NCBI GenBank assembly: GCA_016223135.1
Contig: JACRPQ010000017.1
Span: 1 to 64,000, forward strand
DNA: 64,000 bases
Origin: Chloroflexota bacterium
Lineage (GTDB): Bacteria > Chloroflexota > Anaerolineae > Anaerolineales > Villigracilaceae
Direction: 5' to 3'
The notes under the pieces are model-generated. The model had not been told where the DNA came from. It saw only the letters and a program-made list of their open reading frames with translations, and did no database searches. Positions 63,033 through 64,000 of the stretch are shown here, one piece after another; positions within the stretch are counted from its first letter, which is position 1, and each line of letters starts with the position of its first letter. Both the position numbers and the translations under genes were made by a program.

Positions 63033-64000
63033 TTACTTCAATTGCCTGTAATACACCAACTCGTGATCAGGCAGCAGGTCGGGGTGGAAGATTTTGATCA
63101 GGTCGGCAAGCACGAGTTCGGGGTGCGCCACCGCGCTTTCGTAGTAGTCATTGCCGCCGTTGGGGGAGGTTTTGGCATCGTTGTTCCACACGTTGCCGTT
63201 TTGGAAAGCGGCGAAGTCTGCATAGCGGGCATCGAGGGCTTTGAGGTCTTCGAGGGTTGCCACAAAGGGCAGGTTGAGCCAGAAGTCAGCCTCTTTGGCT
63301 TTTTCGAAGACGGCTTCAAAGGAGAGCGGAAGGCTGCCCGTGGAGGCATCGTCTGCCCAAAGGTAGGCGGCGCCCGCATCGGTGAGGAAGGCGGCAGCAA
63401 AGCTCTTTCCGCCTGGCACGTTCCACGTCCCTTGATAAGCGGTGCCGGTGAAGACGGTCGGTTTTTCGGTCACGCCGGCGGCAAGGGCTTTCAACTCTTC
63501 GTATTTTTGCGCCTTCGCCGCAAAGAGCGTTTCAGCTTCGGCTTCCTTGTTGAAGAACGCGGCGATGAACTTGCCCCATTCGGCACGTCCAAGCGGGGAG
63601 GTGTCCATCCATTCGGCGTTTAATACCACTTTCAAGCCCGCCTGAAGCAGAACGGGATGCGCGTCATACTCCGGCGCGCCGGAGCCGTAGGTCATGATGA
63701 GGTCCGGGGCGAGTTCGAGCGCCTTTTCCACGTTCACGCCGGAGCCGTAGCCGAGCATGGTCAATTTGCCTTCTTCCGCCATTTTCAGCACGGTCGGGTT
63801 GCTGACGTAAGTGGCGTCATCCAAACCGACGAGGCGGTCGAGCAGACCCAATTCGTCGAGGAAGGGCAGGTAGGATGTGGACATGGTGACGATGGTCTGC
63901 ACGGGGACTTCGATGATTTGCTCGTCGAGGAAGCCTTCGGGCGCGGGCGTGCCGCATTGAACGAGGACATATTCCACCGATTCGGTCGCGCCGGGATAGG
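63033..64000 (-). CDS. ABC transporter substrate-binding protein, N-terminus outside window
   Basis: At least 322 residues of a BtuF/FecB-type binding protein; the frame stays open to the window edge (upstream residues read YPGATES). VPVQTIVTMSTSYLPFLDEL, LVGLDDATYV, LAPDLIMTYGSGAPEYDAHP and LNAEWMDTSPLGRAEWGKFIA are typical of the family that binds cobalamin, haem or Fe-chelates. It is probably a lipoprotein, but the signal is not visible. A repeat array of about 270 bases separates it from the permease. Confidence 0.88.
   Translation of the reverse strand, partial: YPGATESVEYVLVQCGTPAPEGFLDEQIIEVPVQTIVTMSTSYLPFLDELGLLDRLVGLDDATYVSNPTVLKMAEEGKLTMLGYGSGVNVEKALELAPDLIMTYGSGAPEYDAHPVLLQAGLKVVLNAEWMDTSPLGRAEWGKFIAAFFNKEAEAETLFAAKAQKYEELKALAAGVTEKPTVFTGTAYQGTWNVPGGKSFAAAFLTDAGAAYLWADDASTGSLPLSFEAVFEKAKEADFWLNLPFVATLEDLKALDARYADFAAFQNGNVWNNDAKTSPNGGNDYYESAVAHPELVLADLIKIFHPDLLPDHELVYYRQLK

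Overview
The window looks like a contig from a Chloroflexota bacterium, most likely class Anaerolineae. This is inference from gene content: SH3-type lipoproteins with Pro/Thr-rich linkers, lipoboxes with no outer-membrane machinery, a sortase remnant, TrpG-TrpD and AroK-AroB fusions, multihaem cytochromes and a tRNA-sensing T-box. No rRNA, tRNA or CRISPR array was found.

Layout. 1-3.7 kb: start of an exported protein (minus), galactokinase, an NnrS-like membrane protein and a small anchored protein. 3.77-20.9 kb: an almost uninterrupted aromatic amino acid supercluster on the plus strand. It begins with a consensus promoter and a tryptophan T-box (specifier UGG, antiterminator UGGC), then trpE, trpGD, trpC, trpF, trpB, a 7-TM protein and trpA. 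A second promoter inside the trpA 3' end drives a 25-codon leader peptide with eight Trp/Phe/Tyr codons followed by a terminator, then aroH (chorismate mutase), aroF (DAHP synthase), tyrA, aroA, aroE, aroC, a VanZ-like gene, aroKB and aroQ. The cluster covers DAHP to chorismate, then to Trp and towards Tyr/Phe. 21-32.8 kb: azlCD, a degenerate receiver-GGDEF protein, an HD protein, a nucleotidyltransferase, a deoxynucleoside kinase, a type IIA topoisomerase A subunit, a Ca2+/cation antiporter, two paralogous SH3 lipoproteins and a methyltransferase. 32.8-42.6 kb: rpoC without rpoB beside it, a sortase fragment, a hybrid kinase/receiver pair and EttA.

42.6-48.7 kb is an AT-richer accessory/defence segment. 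It holds a frameshifted nucleotidyltransferase with its winged-helix partner, a VapBC pair, and a compact four-gene minus-strand operon: a DUF4338 (DruA-like) gene, a 54-aa ORF, a NurA-like nuclease and a HerA-like ATPase. This operon is the best candidate for an undescribed system. 49-52.8 kb: panB-panE and small proteins. 52.9-58.5 kb: a decahaem lipoprotein, then a b-type cytochrome fused to a c-type domain, a nonahaem cytochrome and a tiny protein with a damaged haem motif. 59.1-64 kb: a B12/iron-siderophore type ABC transporter cluster with a PP-loop ATPase.

The most striking whole-window property is a set of short repeat families: hairpins of the CCCTCACCCC...GGGGTGAGGG type, ACCAATTACC, TCACTGATCAC, CCTTCGACCTT, GTACACACGTA, AGGACAAATTT and CCGAAGG/CCTTCGG. 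They fill the intergenic gaps and also sit in frame inside conserved enzymes (TrpC, TyrA, AroA, AroE, AroC, AroKB, the ABC ATPase), lengthening surface loops without breaking the reading frame.
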